Assembly: GCA_031373665.1 (NCBI GenBank)
Contig: JANMMZ010000092.1
Location: forward strand, 7,704 to 71,703
Length of the DNA stretch: 64,000 nt
Direction of reading: 5' to 3'
Origin: M3007 sp031373665
GTDB lineage: Bacteria > Bacteroidota > Bacteroidia > Chitinophagales > Saprospiraceae
The translations under genes were made by a program, and so were the position numbers. This document shows, piece after piece, positions 36,448-45,132 of the stretch; the stretch's first letter is position 1, and each line of letters opens with the position of its first letter. The notes under the pieces were generated by a model. It saw only the letters and a program-made list of their open reading frames with translations, made no database searches and had not been told where the DNA came from.

Positions 36448-38349
36448 ATGCAGGTTAAAAACTTTGAAGAATACGAACAAGAATACGCCCGCAGCGTAGC
36501 CAATCCCGAAAACTTTTGGGCAGAAAAAGCCGCTACTTTCCAATGGCAAAAACCTTGGAAAACGACCTTGAAATGGAATTTTAAAACGCCAAAAATCGAA
36601 TGGTTTGTCGGTGGAAAGTTAAATATTACGGAGAATTGCTTGGATAGGCATTTAAAAACACGCGCCAATCAAACTGCTCTCCTTTGGGAACCCAACGACC
36701 CAAAGCAAAAACCACGAAAACTGACTTACAAGCAATTGTACCAGCAAGTCTGCCAAATGGCCAATGCTTTAAAGGATTTGGGTGTCAAAAAAGGCGACCG
36801 CATTTGCATTTACATGCCCATGACCCCCGAATTGACCATTGCAGTCTTGGCTTGTGCGCGGCTTGGGGCAATACATTCCGTTGTTTTTGCTGGTTTTTCG
36901 GCCATTTCGGTGGCAGATAGAATCAAAGATGCGCAATGTAACCTTGTGATAACTGCTGATTTTAATGCTAGAGGTGTAAAAAATATTCCCGTAAAAGCCA
37001 TTATTGACGAGGCATTGTCCTTAGGTTGCGACTCTGTGAAAAACGTTATTGTATATAAAAACACGGGCGATACACTTGATAATTGGCAAGAAGGCCGCGA
37101 TATTTGGTGGCATGATGCCATAGCAGGCAAGCGAAAAGCCTGTAAAGCCGCCGCCATGAACAGTGAGGATATGCTTTTCATTCTTTATACTTCTGGCTCA
37201 ACGGGCAAACCCAAAGGCGTTGTGCATACACATGGTGGTTACATGGTTTATACGGAATATTCTTTCCGCAATGTTTTTCAGTACCAAGAAGGAGATGTTT
37301 ATTGGTGCACTGCCGATGTGGGTTGGATAACCGGACATTCGTACATTATTTATGGCCCACTTTTGTCAGGTGCGACGACCATGATGTTTGAGGGGGTGCC
37401 GACTTTCCCAGATGCCGGCCGTTTTTGGGACGTAATAAAACGCCATAAAGTCAATATTTTCTATACTGCACCCACGGCTATCCGCGCATTGATGGCGGCT
37501 GGTGATGAATTTGTTAAAAACCGTCGTATGAATTCGCTACGTGTGCTCGGCACGGTTGGCGAACCCATCAATGAGGAGGCTTGGCATTGGTACAATGAGA
37601 AAATCGGCAAAAAACGCTGCCCAATCGTAGATACTTGGTGGCAAACGGAGACAGGTGGTATCTTGATTTCGCCTTTGGCGGGTATCACAAATACTAAGCC
37701 TTGCTTTGCGACTTTGCCGCTCCCAGGAGTGCAACCCTGCCTCGTAGATACCAACGGAAATGAGATTTTGGGCAATGACGTAGAAGGGATGCTGTGCATG
37801 AAGTTTCCTTGGCCAAGCATCATTCGCACCACCTATGGCGATCATGAACGTTGCAGACAGACCTATTTTGCGACTTTCAACAATAAATATTTCACCGGTG
37901 ATGGTGCGCGTCGTGATGCTGATGGCTATTACCGCATCATCGGTCGCGTGGATGATGTTATCAATGTCAGCGGACACCGCATCGGCACTGCCGAAGTGGA
38001 AGATGCCATCAATAAAACGCCTGGCGTGGTAGAAAGTGCCGTGGTTGGCTATCCGCACGACATCAAAGGACAGGGAGTTTTTGCGTATGTTATTACCAAT
38101 GAAGTAATTTCGGAGGCAAATGCTGCCGCTTTCAAAAAATCAATCTTGGAGGTGGTGACCAAACAAATTGGGCCAATTGCCAAACCTGATACGATTTTAT
38201 TGGTGCCTGGCTTGCCCAAGACGCGTTCTGGAAAAATAATGCGCCGTATTTTAAGGAAAATCGCGGAAGGTGATACGTCTAATTTGGGCGATACTTCGAC
38301 GTTATTGAATCCTGAGGTAGTGGAACAGATTAAAGCGATGGTGGGGTAG
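36448..38349 (+). CDS. acs: Acetate--CoA ligase (acetyl-CoA synthetase)
   Basis: A 633-residue AMP-forming acetyl-CoA synthetase from the ATG at 36448; an in-frame upstream ATG at 36406 overlaps the preceding gene and adds 14 poorly conserved residues. N-terminal ACAS domain ('NPENFWAEKA'), P-loop 'YTSGSTGKPKG', 'VDTWWQTETGG' adenylate motif, 'GHRIGTAEVEDAI', and C-terminal 'PKTRSGKIMRR' with the catalytic, acetylation-prone lysine. The enzyme activates acetate in the cytoplasm for the TCA cycle and lipid synthesis. It is the last gene of the operon starting at 27704; I see no terminator on the plus strand before the convergent haloperoxidase gene. Confidence 0.95.
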   Translation: MQVKNFEEYEQEYARSVANPENFWAEKAATFQWQKPWKTTLKWNFKTPKIEWFVGGKLNITENCLDRHLKTRANQTALLWEPNDPKQKPRKLTYKQLYQQVCQMANALKDLGVKKGDRICIYMPMTPELTIAVLACARLGAIHSVVFAGFSAISVADRIKDAQCNLVITADFNARGVKNIPVKAIIDEALSLGCDSVKNVIVYKNTGDTLDNWQEGRDIWWHDAIAGKRKACKAAAMNSEDMLFILYTSGSTGKPKGVVHTHGGYMVYTEYSFRNVFQYQEGDVYWCTADVGWITGHSYIIYGPLLSGATTMMFEGVPTFPDAGRFWDVIKRHKVNIFYTAPTAIRALMAAGDEFVKNRRMNSLRVLGTVGEPINEEAWHWYNEKIGKKRCPIVDTWWQTETGGILISPLAGITNTKPCFATLPLPGVQPCLVDTNGNEILGNDVEGMLCMKFPWPSIIRTTYGDHERCRQTYFATFNNKYFTGDGARRDADGYYRIIGRVDDVINVSGHRIGTAEVEDAINKTPGVVESAVVGYPHDIKGQGVFAYVITNEVISEANAAAFKKSILEVVTKQIGPIAKPDTILLVPGLPKTRSGKIMRRILRKIAEGDTSNLGDTSTLLNPEVVEQIKAMVG

Positions 38350-38410
38350 AATGGACTAAACTGTTGTTTGGCATAAGGCATTGTCTTACACAAACACTGC
38401 AAAAAATAGG

Positions 38411-38448
38411 CTTATTGGGCACATGACCAAGGCCACGTACCCAATAAG
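38411..38448 (-). terminator. Terminator for the haloperoxidase-like gene
   Basis: 9-bp stem (38411-38419 with 38440-38448) and 20-nt loop; read on the minus strand it is followed by a T6 run (38402-38407 complement). It lies just past the stop codon at 38456. Confidence 0.6.
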
Positions 38449-38455
38449 GAAGTAC

Positions 38456-39787
38456 TCATCTTATTCGCACAATCCCACTATCCGCGCCATCCATCTTCGC
38501 TTTTTGAACAATGGCCGCCGCCACGTTTTTGCCCAATACCAATGCCACATCATTGTCGGTACGGAAGTGAATACCTGCGTGGAATCGGGATTCGGCTCCA
38601 TCTTTCGCTTTTTCTTCAAAAAAGGCTTTTTCGGCGGGGAAAAGATAGGAATATATGCCGCACATAACACCACTTATCGCGGCATGACCCGAAGGATAGC
38701 CTGGAAAAGGAGGGGCTTTAAGGAGTCCTTGATAGGTGGTATCATACTGGTTCGGACGGATACCCCAGTACGTGTATTTCGCATCCCAAGCAGACACAAA
38801 ACCATCGTAAGTACCTATGGCTGCAAGGGCATACATCCGGGCTGCCCGTGGTGGATTCAGGTGGATATTGTATTCAAATATTTTCTTATCCAATAGGTCA
38901 CCCCATACCGATTGGCCATTAAAATAGAGGGCATTGGACTTGGAACTGGTGGTTTGTTTGAAATTTTTGAGTTCGGCCATGTCTTTTGCGAAATCGGGCG
39001 GTGGCCCGGGTCGAAACTGATCGCCCTTCTCCAAAACAATTGTTTTGCTATTGCCCGCGTAAGGGAGCATGGCAAAATTTCCGTTCCACAAACCCGGTTT
39101 ATCTGGTTTTTTACCATCCCAAGGCTGATTGTTTAAAAAGCCTTTGGTGTACGCTATCTCTTTTTCGGCAATTTTTTTACCCAATTCAAACCCTGCTCGT
39201 GTATCGCTCGGATAGGCCACTCCTGCCGCCACCCGCGATGCCATGGCCTGCGTTGCCAACAGATTCATAGAGTCGGCCAAGGTCGGAAAAAAATGACCAA
39301 TGATGGTCACGGCTACCCCTGCCGCCACCGAGTGTTCGCAAGGATAGGAGGGACTATCCGGATTCAAGGCAAACAGTTTTATCTTTTTATTGGCCTTGAA
39401 AGGGCGCGGAAGATGATACGTGTATTTGGTATCCCAAGCCGCCACCATGGCATCGTAAGTAGCAACACTGAGTAGCATATTAGCCAATATACCATTGTTC
39501 AGTGCATCGTCCATCCAAGCATCTGCCATGATGTGTTGCCAACGGTAACTGGGGTCTCCAGCATTCCAATACTCGATTTGTTGGAGGCTAACAGGGGTCA
39601 TGTTTTGTTGGATTTCGAGTACCTGTTTGATCTCCTCCTTATGGTTGGTAGGTGGAGGTGGCAACCGATATGCTTTGCCTGATGGAATAAACCAAGTATT
39701 CCAATTGCCCGCCGTGGGTTTCATCTGAGCGGAAAGTCGTACAGTCCAAATGAGTAGGACTGCGATAATAAATGCGTTCTTTTTCAT
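38456..39787 (-). CDS. Vanadium haloperoxidase/PAP2-family protein with two homologous halves
   Basis: A 443-residue exported protein (signal peptide ending LSAQ at 21). The C-terminal half carries a complete PAP2/vanadium-haloperoxidase active site: K337-x6-R344-P345, P365-S-G-H368 and S400-R401-x5-H407-x3-D411. The N-terminal half repeats the layout 216 residues earlier: K121-x6-R128-P129, P149-C-E-H152 and S184-R185 ... D195, with Ala191 where the catalytic His should be. 'TYDAMVAAWDTKYTY' and 'TYDGFVSAWDAKYTY' show the duplication directly. The active half could hydrolyse phosphate esters or, with vanadate, oxidise halides; the sequence does not decide. It is a single gene, divergent from a LytS-type kinase. 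Confidence 0.9.
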   Translation of the reverse strand: MKKNAFIIAVLLIWTVRLSAQMKPTAGNWNTWFIPSGKAYRLPPPPTNHKEEIKQVLEIQQNMTPVSLQQIEYWNAGDPSYRWQHIMADAWMDDALNNGILANMLLSVATYDAMVAAWDTKYTYHLPRPFKANKKIKLFALNPDSPSYPCEHSVAAGVAVTIIGHFFPTLADSMNLLATQAMASRVAAGVAYPSDTRAGFELGKKIAEKEIAYTKGFLNNQPWDGKKPDKPGLWNGNFAMLPYAGNSKTIVLEKGDQFRPGPPPDFAKDMAELKNFKQTTSSKSNALYFNGQSVWGDLLDKKIFEYNIHLNPPRAARMYALAAIGTYDGFVSAWDAKYTYWGIRPNQYDTTYQGLLKAPPFPGYPSGHAAISGVMCGIYSYLFPAEKAFFEEKAKDGAESRFHAGIHFRTDNDVALVLGKNVAAAIVQKAKMDGADSGIVRIR

Positions 39788-39882
39788 AAATTAAGTAATT
39801 TTCCACAAAACTATCCGTTACCAACGTCACCAAAGTACGCATGTCAACAAACAACGGAACGGAGTAAACCAACAACACAATC

Positions 39883-40950
39883 ATGTCAATCACTTATGAA
39901 GCCAACAGCAAACCTAAGTTACTTATTAATCCCGAACGGTTAAGGCTTTTTGCCTGGATTGGATTCGGTTTTTTAATCCTCGGATGGGTATTAGATGTGG
40001 CCTCAAGCCACGAATCTATCTATGACAAAGCCCTTAATTATCTTTGGTTAGCCCCTTACATTATTGCGGCCAATTTTCTCTTTTTTGAGCACGTATTGCC
40101 CAGTCTCACCAAGCAAAAGATACTACAATCCTTGTTGCTGTTGGTGTTGCAGTTTCTGGTGTACTCCTTTGGTTTCTACCTATGGCGGTGCATTGGTATT
40201 CCGTTGAATATTTTTACCAGTTTTTATACGCCTACTTCATTGATTGATGGGGTATGCAAGCAGTTTCAATATAGTTTCATTTCGTTTTTATTTTTTGGGC
40301 TTATTCGACATATCTACGATCATATAAAATTGAAGCAAACTGCGCAGCAGTTGCGTATCGAAAAACAAGAAGCGGAACTGAATTACCTCAAATCGCAAAC
40401 GAATCCGCATTTTTTATTCAATACCCTAAACAATATTTACGCGCTGGCTCAAGACAAATCGGATCTTGCCCCAGAGTCCATCCTGCGGCTTTCAGATATA
40501 CTGCGTTTTATGCTCTACGAGACCAACGGCGCATACATTGAAGTAGGGCAGGAGGTCAAAATTATCAGTGATTATATTGCCCTTGAAAAACTGCGGTATG
40601 ACCAATCCTTAGAAGTCAATTTCAAATTCAATGTTGTAGATCTTCAACAGCCCATACCGCCCTTGTTACTGATTCCGCTGGTCGAAAATGCCTTCAAACA
40701 CGGTGCTTCGGAGACGAGAACTCAGCCATTAGTGGATATTTCGCTGACGATAGAAGAGCAACAATTGAAATTTAAGGTAAAAAACTCTTGCGATAAGACC
40801 ATGGAAGCATGGAATACCAAAGAAAACATTGGCCTCTCCAACCTCAGGCGGCAGTTGGAATTGCTCTACACGGATTACAGCCTATCGCTTCATCAGGAAA
40901 ATGGCGTATTCATCACTTTGCTGAAAATCAACCTCCAAAGCCATGTCTAA
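39883..40950 (+). CDS. LytS-type sensor histidine kinase
   Basis: A 355-residue kinase with four transmembrane helices (about 21-41, 49-70, 79-103 and 128-145), a short coiled coil, and a His_kinase (PF06580) domain with the phospho-accepting His at 176 in 'NPHFLFNTLNN', then an N-box 'LLLIPLVENAFKHG'. It overlaps the following LytTR regulator gene by 8 nt, so the two form a classical Bacteroidota two-component pair. There is no large extracytoplasmic domain, so the signal is probably sensed in or at the membrane. It is divergent from the haloperoxidase gene, which could be a target. Confidence 0.92.
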   Translation: MSITYEANSKPKLLINPERLRLFAWIGFGFLILGWVLDVASSHESIYDKALNYLWLAPYIIAANFLFFEHVLPSLTKQKILQSLLLLVLQFLVYSFGFYLWRCIGIPLNIFTSFYTPTSLIDGVCKQFQYSFISFLFFGLIRHIYDHIKLKQTAQQLRIEKQEAELNYLKSQTNPHFLFNTLNNIYALAQDKSDLAPESILRLSDILRFMLYETNGAYIEVGQEVKIISDYIALEKLRYDQSLEVNFKFNVVDLQQPIPPLLLIPLVENAFKHGASETRTQPLVDISLTIEEQQLKFKVKNSCDKTMEAWNTKENIGLSNLRRQLELLYTDYSLSLHQENGVFITLLKINLQSHV

Positions 40951-41638
40951 AATAACGTGTATCATCATTGAAGATGAGCCTTTGGCGGTCAAAGTACTGT
41001 CGGGCTACATTGCACAGGTGGCCTTCTTGGATTTGCAGGGGGCATTTAAAGATGCCATTTTTGCCACCGAATACCTGCGAGACAATACCGTCCAATTGAT
41101 ATTTCTCGATATTCACCTGCCCCGCCTCAAAGGCATAGACTTCCTGAAATCGCTGACGCATTCGCCAGCGGTGATTGTTACCACGGCTTATCACCAATAC
41201 GCAGTAGAAGGGTTTAACCTGGACGTGACCGATTATCTCTTAAAACCATTCGCTTTTGAGCGGTTTTTGAAGGCCGTTAATAAGGTAAAACTGACACAGG
41301 AATCACCCGCCGCTACGAAGGAAATCCCAGTGCCTGAAAAAGATTTTATTTTCGTGATGGTTCAAAAAAAGAAGGTAAAAATCCTATTTTCCGAGATCGC
41401 CTACATCGAAAGCCAACGGGAATACATCAAAATCGTGACCACTAAAAAGGAATACACCACCAAAATGAGTACCCACGAAATCGGCAGTATTTTACCAGCA
41501 GACCAATTCAAACGAATCCATCGGTCGTTTATCGTCGCGATCCATAAAATAGAGTCCTATACTTCCGAAATGGTGGAAGTACAAGGGGTAACTATTCCCA
41601 TAGGTAGGGAATATCGGGATGTGGTGGAGGGGTTGTAG
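40943..41638 (+). CDS. LytTR-family response regulator
   Basis: A 231-residue DNA-binding regulator. Receiver domain (about 4-118): 'IIIEDEP', phospho-acceptor D56 ('LIFLDIHLP'), 'YLLKPF'. LytTR DNA-binding domain (about 135-231): 'DFIFVMVQKKKVKI', 'IAYIESQREYIKIV', 'RIHRSFIVAIHKIE'. It overlaps the cognate kinase gene by 8 nt. LytTR regulators bind direct repeats upstream of their targets; I do not see an obvious pair of sites near the divergent promoter at 39788-39882. Confidence 0.94.
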   Translation: MSKITCIIIEDEPLAVKVLSGYIAQVAFLDLQGAFKDAIFATEYLRDNTVQLIFLDIHLPRLKGIDFLKSLTHSPAVIVTTAYHQYAVEGFNLDVTDYLLKPFAFERFLKAVNKVKLTQESPAATKEIPVPEKDFIFVMVQKKKVKILFSEIAYIESQREYIKIVTTKKEYTTKMSTHEIGSILPADQFKRIHRSFIVAIHKIESYTSEMVEVQGVTIPIGREYRDVVEGL

Positions 41639-41645
41639 TGGGGGC

Positions 41646-42008
41646 TTACCGCTCCCCTTTTCTCAACTCCAACCATGTCCATACTGCCGTAGCAATATCA
41701 ATACCAGCAAATAAAATAAGGCTGGTTTGGGCTTGCCCCGAAAGGACTAAGAGAACAAAACCGATTCCCACAAACCCACGCGAAATAACGGTGGAAAATA
41801 CCACCTCGCGGTTGCCCTGTTTGCTAATGGCGTAATAAACCGCCGACAAAGGCAGGATCACAATGCCCAGTACTTTGATCCAAATTTCGGAGGTGGGATC
41901 AAAGCCAAACATGCCGATCAGCATATTGGGCACAAAAATGAGTTGAAGGCCGGTCAAGATTACATAAATGGCTTGAACCAGTAAGGAGGTGTGACGATTG
42001 GATGTCAT
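41646..42008 (-). CDS. Small four-helix membrane protein, unknown function
   Basis: A 120-residue protein with four predicted transmembrane helices (about 9-31, 43-62, 72-90 and 93-113), no catalytic motif, and short basic ends. It is convergent with the LytTR regulator, with only 7 nt between their stop codons. It belongs to the broad class of small uncharacterised membrane proteins of this phylum; I do not assign a family. Confidence 0.75.
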   Translation of the reverse strand: MTSNRHTSLLVQAIYVILTGLQLIFVPNMLIGMFGFDPTSEIWIKVLGIVILPLSAVYYAISKQGNREVVFSTVISRGFVGIGFVLLVLSGQAQTSLILFAGIDIATAVWTWLELRKGER

Positions 42009-42130
42009 AATATTGAATTTAGTTAAGTGTTAATAAGTCAGTAGCGATAAGAAGGGACGTCTTGAGGAACTCCCTATTGCTCTAAATGGAACCCAATAGA
42101 ACATAAACTATTTTCTCTTGTACACAGAGC

Positions 42131-42349
42131 ATGGATGGGGCAGTTTGTCAAAATATCCAAATTGTCAAAGAACTTGCTGAAAAAACAGCAACAAAAACAG
42201 GATTAGGTGTGAAGGTCAGAATTAATACCAATACCTACCAAACTAAAAGAATCGTTGATGCCCAATTCAATGGTAATCTTACTGATTACGTCTGCTTTGA
42301 CCCTGTTTTGCCTAATTGGAATTATATATTCCTAAAACAAAATCGTTAA
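42131..42349 (+). pseudogene. Remnant of an ISAzo13-family transposase (C-terminal end)
   Basis: A 72-residue frame that resembles the C-terminal tail of ISAzo13-type DDE transposases: 'ELAEKTATKTGLGVKVRIN' and the terminal 'LPNWNYIF', corresponding to the family's '(T)TKTGLKV' and '(P)(K/R)WNYT(I)' motifs. The catalytic DDE core is missing and the ~120 nt before it shows no continuing frame. The ATG is incidental. I see no terminal inverted repeats flanking it. It marks an old insertion and deletion event between a small membrane-protein gene and the MBOAT gene. Confidence 0.6.
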
Positions 42350-42383
42350 GTTATTTTTTTAGCGCTACTAAGTACAGTTTTTT

Positions 42384-43919
42384 CTAAAACTGAAAATAAA
42401 TAAACGCAGAAGCCCCAAATGTACCAAAAAACGCAATCAACCAAATGATGATACTGAACATAGCCATACGCAGCCAAGGTGATTGGAGTTGTTTTATATT
42501 CCAATGCATGTAGGGGTTGCTTATTTCAATGATAAGCATGATGAGTAGTAGGAATGCGCCTTTGGCCACCTGTATTTTATTGATGACCGCACTCCATGAG
42601 AAACCATCGCCAGAGGCGATGCCTCCGATGATGGCATGGGCAGTGCCAAAACTATCTCCCCCAACCAATCCGATACTACCACTCCTAAAATAAATCCAAG
42701 CCAATAAAGTCAGGGCATATACCGTGGACACAGCGACCGCATCATCTATGAGTCGCGGTAAGTGCAAAGCCTTCACCAGACCGCGCCAAAAAGGCGTAAT
42801 GATGCGTTGTGCTATCAAGTAGAGTCCATGTAAGAATCCCCAAAAAACAAAGGCCCAGTTGGCTCCATGCCACAAGCCGCCGAGCAGCATGGTCAGCATA
42901 TTGTTTTTGTAGGTATGCAATTGGCCGTGGCGGTTGCCACCTAGTGGAATATATAAGTAATCGCGAAGCCAAGAAGACAAAGAAATGTGCCAACGAGTCC
43001 AAAATTCGCTAAAACTCCTTGAAAAATACGGTGTTTTAAAGTTTTCGGGGAAATGATAACCCATCATCCGAGCCAATCCAATGGCTATATCAGAATAGCC
43101 TGAAAAATCGCAATAGATCTGAAAAGAATAAAAAATTACACCAATTAGGAGGTGCATTCCTCCAAAAGCAGTAGGTGATTGGAAGCATTGATCCACGAAT
43201 GGAGCCAAGGAATCTGCTATGGCAACCTTCTTAAAAAAGCCCCACAATACGCGACCCAAGCCCGAATAAAACGCCATCCATTCAAAGCGTTTATCCTCTT
43301 TCATTTGGAACAAGAAATCGGAAGCCCTGACAATAGGCCCTGCCACCAATTGCGGAAAAAGAGCAATAAACGTAGCAAATTTTAGCAACGATGGCTCCCA
43401 TTCTAGTTCTTTTCGATACACATCTATGGTATAAGACATAGATTGAAAGGTATAAAATGAAATGCCTACGGGTAGTATAATATTCAAGGTAGTCCAAGAC
43501 GGAGTCATCCCCAAACTTTGAATAAGTGCTGCTAAGTTTTCAGCAAAAAAGCCAAAATACTTGAAAAAGCCCAAGAACCCGAGGTTCATTACCATACTAA
43601 ACACCAAGACACTCTTTCTAGTTAGTTGAGTTTTGGCAGCAGCCAAAGTAATACGGCCAAAAAAGGCCAAGATTGGGCTGCCCGTTTCCCACCGGGTTTG
43701 GGTCTCTTGAGGTTTGTCGAGGTAAGTGATCCAGAGGCCAAACCACCAGTCCATTACGGTCGAAAAAACAATGAGCGAAAGGAATCGCCAATCCCACCAC
43801 CCATAAAAAAGGTAACTGGCTAAGAGACAGACCCATACGCGCCAACGCCCCTTTGTACCGAAGTATAGTGGAAAGAAAAGCAGGACAAATACAATGAACG
43901 TGACGCTATTAAATACCAT
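42384..43919 (-). CDS. MBOAT-family O-acyltransferase (AlgI-like)
   Basis: A 511-residue polytopic membrane protein of the MBOAT/AlgI family, with about ten or more helices. The catalytic-region motif 'GLWHGANWAFVFWG' holds the invariant His; 'FSRSFSEFWTRWHISLSSW' and 'YSDIAIGLARMMGY' are typical of AlgI/PatA/DltB-like acetyl-transferring members. Such proteins move acetyl groups across the inner membrane for modification of an exopolysaccharide, peptidoglycan or a secreted product. Its start codon shares one base with the stop of the preceding oxidoreductase (TAATG), so the two are translationally coupled. No AlgJ/AlgX-like partner is seen nearby. Confidence 0.93.
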   Translation of the reverse strand: MVFNSVTFIVFVLLFFPLYFGTKGRWRVWVCLLASYLFYGWWDWRFLSLIVFSTVMDWWFGLWITYLDKPQETQTRWETGSPILAFFGRITLAAAKTQLTRKSVLVFSMVMNLGFLGFFKYFGFFAENLAALIQSLGMTPSWTTLNIILPVGISFYTFQSMSYTIDVYRKELEWEPSLLKFATFIALFPQLVAGPIVRASDFLFQMKEDKRFEWMAFYSGLGRVLWGFFKKVAIADSLAPFVDQCFQSPTAFGGMHLLIGVIFYSFQIYCDFSGYSDIAIGLARMMGYHFPENFKTPYFSRSFSEFWTRWHISLSSWLRDYLYIPLGGNRHGQLHTYKNNMLTMLLGGLWHGANWAFVFWGFLHGLYLIAQRIITPFWRGLVKALHLPRLIDDAVAVSTVYALTLLAWIYFRSGSIGLVGGDSFGTAHAIIGGIASGDGFSWSAVINKIQVAKGAFLLLIMLIIEISNPYMHWNIKQLQSPWLRMAMFSIIIWLIAFFGTFGASAFIYFQF

Positions 43920-45064
43920 TAGAAATTAACCCATTTTTTACTACTTTTCCCACTTTCTATTACCTTTTCTATAAATCGCATCCCGCGTACCCCATCTTGT
44001 ACAGTCGGATAATCCGTCAATAAAGGATCGGGTTGTGTACCTTCCACCCGTGCTTTCACGCAATGAGCAAAATTACGATATAAGTTAGCAAACGCTTCTA
44101 AGTAGCCCTCTGGGTGACCACCCGGTATGCGCGTATGCGCTGCACTTTCGGGATATAGGTTGCCAACACCGGTGCGATAAATTTGCATGGGTTGATCCAA
44201 CCACCTGACAATGAGTGAATTAGGTTCCATTTGTCTCCACTCTAATCCACCTTTTTCGCCATACACCTTTATACTGAGGTTATTTTCTTCCCCCGCACAA
44301 ATTTGGCTGGCGTGGAGGATGCCTTTGGCTCCACCTTCAAACCGCAGCAATACATTCCCATCGTCGTCCAATTGGCGGCCTTGCACAAAGGTGGAAATAT
44401 CTGCACAAAGTTCAGTTATTTTTAAGCCAGTGATGTACTCGGCCAAATTTTCGGCATGAGTTCCGATATCACCCATAGCACCTGCTATTCCGCTTTTACT
44501 GGGATCGGTACGCCAAGCGGCTTGCTTTTGCCCAGAGGCTTCTACGTGGGTACTCAGCCAACCCTGAGGGTACTCCGCCACCACTTTACGGATCTTCCCA
44601 AGTTCGCCGTGTTGGATCATTTGCCGCGCTTGTTTTACCATCGGGTATCCAGTATAGTTATGCGTCAAAGCAAAAAGATTCCCCGTTTTTTCTACTATTT
44701 TTTCCAAGGCCAGTGCCTCTTTTAGGCTAAAAGCCAAAGGTTTGTCACAAATGACATGAAACCCGTTTTCCAAAGCCATTTTGGCGGGTGGGAAATGCAC
44801 ATGATTGGGGGTTACGATACTCACAAAGTGCATTCTTTTTTCAGGTTTTAGGCGTTTTTCTGCTCTGATCATCTCTTCAAATGAACCGTAGCAACGATCG
44901 GATGCCAATCCAAGATCAGCACCAGAAGCCTTTGACTTATCGGGGTCGCTGCTGAATGCGCCGCAAACCAATTCGATTTGGCCATCCAAAGCGGCAGCCA
45001 TACGGTGTACTGCGCCAATAAACGCACCACGGCCACCGCCAACCATACCCATTCTTAATTTCAA
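43919..45064 (-). CDS. Gfo/Idh/MocA-family NAD(P)-dependent oxidoreductase
   Basis: A 381-residue oxidoreductase. The N-terminal Rossmann domain starts with 'RMGMVGGGRGAFIGAVH', a glycine-rich dinucleotide loop, followed by 'FVSIVTPNHVHFPPAKMAL' and the family signature 'VICDKPLAFSLKEALAL' (the catalytic EKP-type motif, here DKP). The C-terminal alpha/beta domain contains 'GAMGDIGTHAENLAEYI', whose Asp and His take part in catalysis. Family members act on sugars, inositols or sugar nucleotides; the substrate is unknown. Coupling to an MBOAT acyltransferase suggests work on a glycan or sugar precursor. Confidence 0.92.
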   Translation of the reverse strand: MKLRMGMVGGGRGAFIGAVHRMAAALDGQIELVCGAFSSDPDKSKASGADLGLASDRCYGSFEEMIRAEKRLKPEKRMHFVSIVTPNHVHFPPAKMALENGFHVICDKPLAFSLKEALALEKIVEKTGNLFALTHNYTGYPMVKQARQMIQHGELGKIRKVVAEYPQGWLSTHVEASGQKQAAWRTDPSKSGIAGAMGDIGTHAENLAEYITGLKITELCADISTFVQGRQLDDDGNVLLRFEGGAKGILHASQICAGEENNLSIKVYGEKGGLEWRQMEPNSLIVRWLDQPMQIYRTGVGNLYPESAAHTRIPGGHPEGYLEAFANLYRNFAHCVKARVEGTQPDPLLTDYPTVQDGVRGMRFIEKVIESGKSSKKWVNF

Positions 45065-45132
45065 AATATAATAATATTTAAATTTTTATGCTTTTTACAC
45101 AACAACCCATTCACGATTTTCTAAAGTACCCA

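Noticed and set aside
39788..39882. LytTR binding sites between haloperoxidase and kinase genes
   Set aside because: I found no clear pair of spaced direct repeats.
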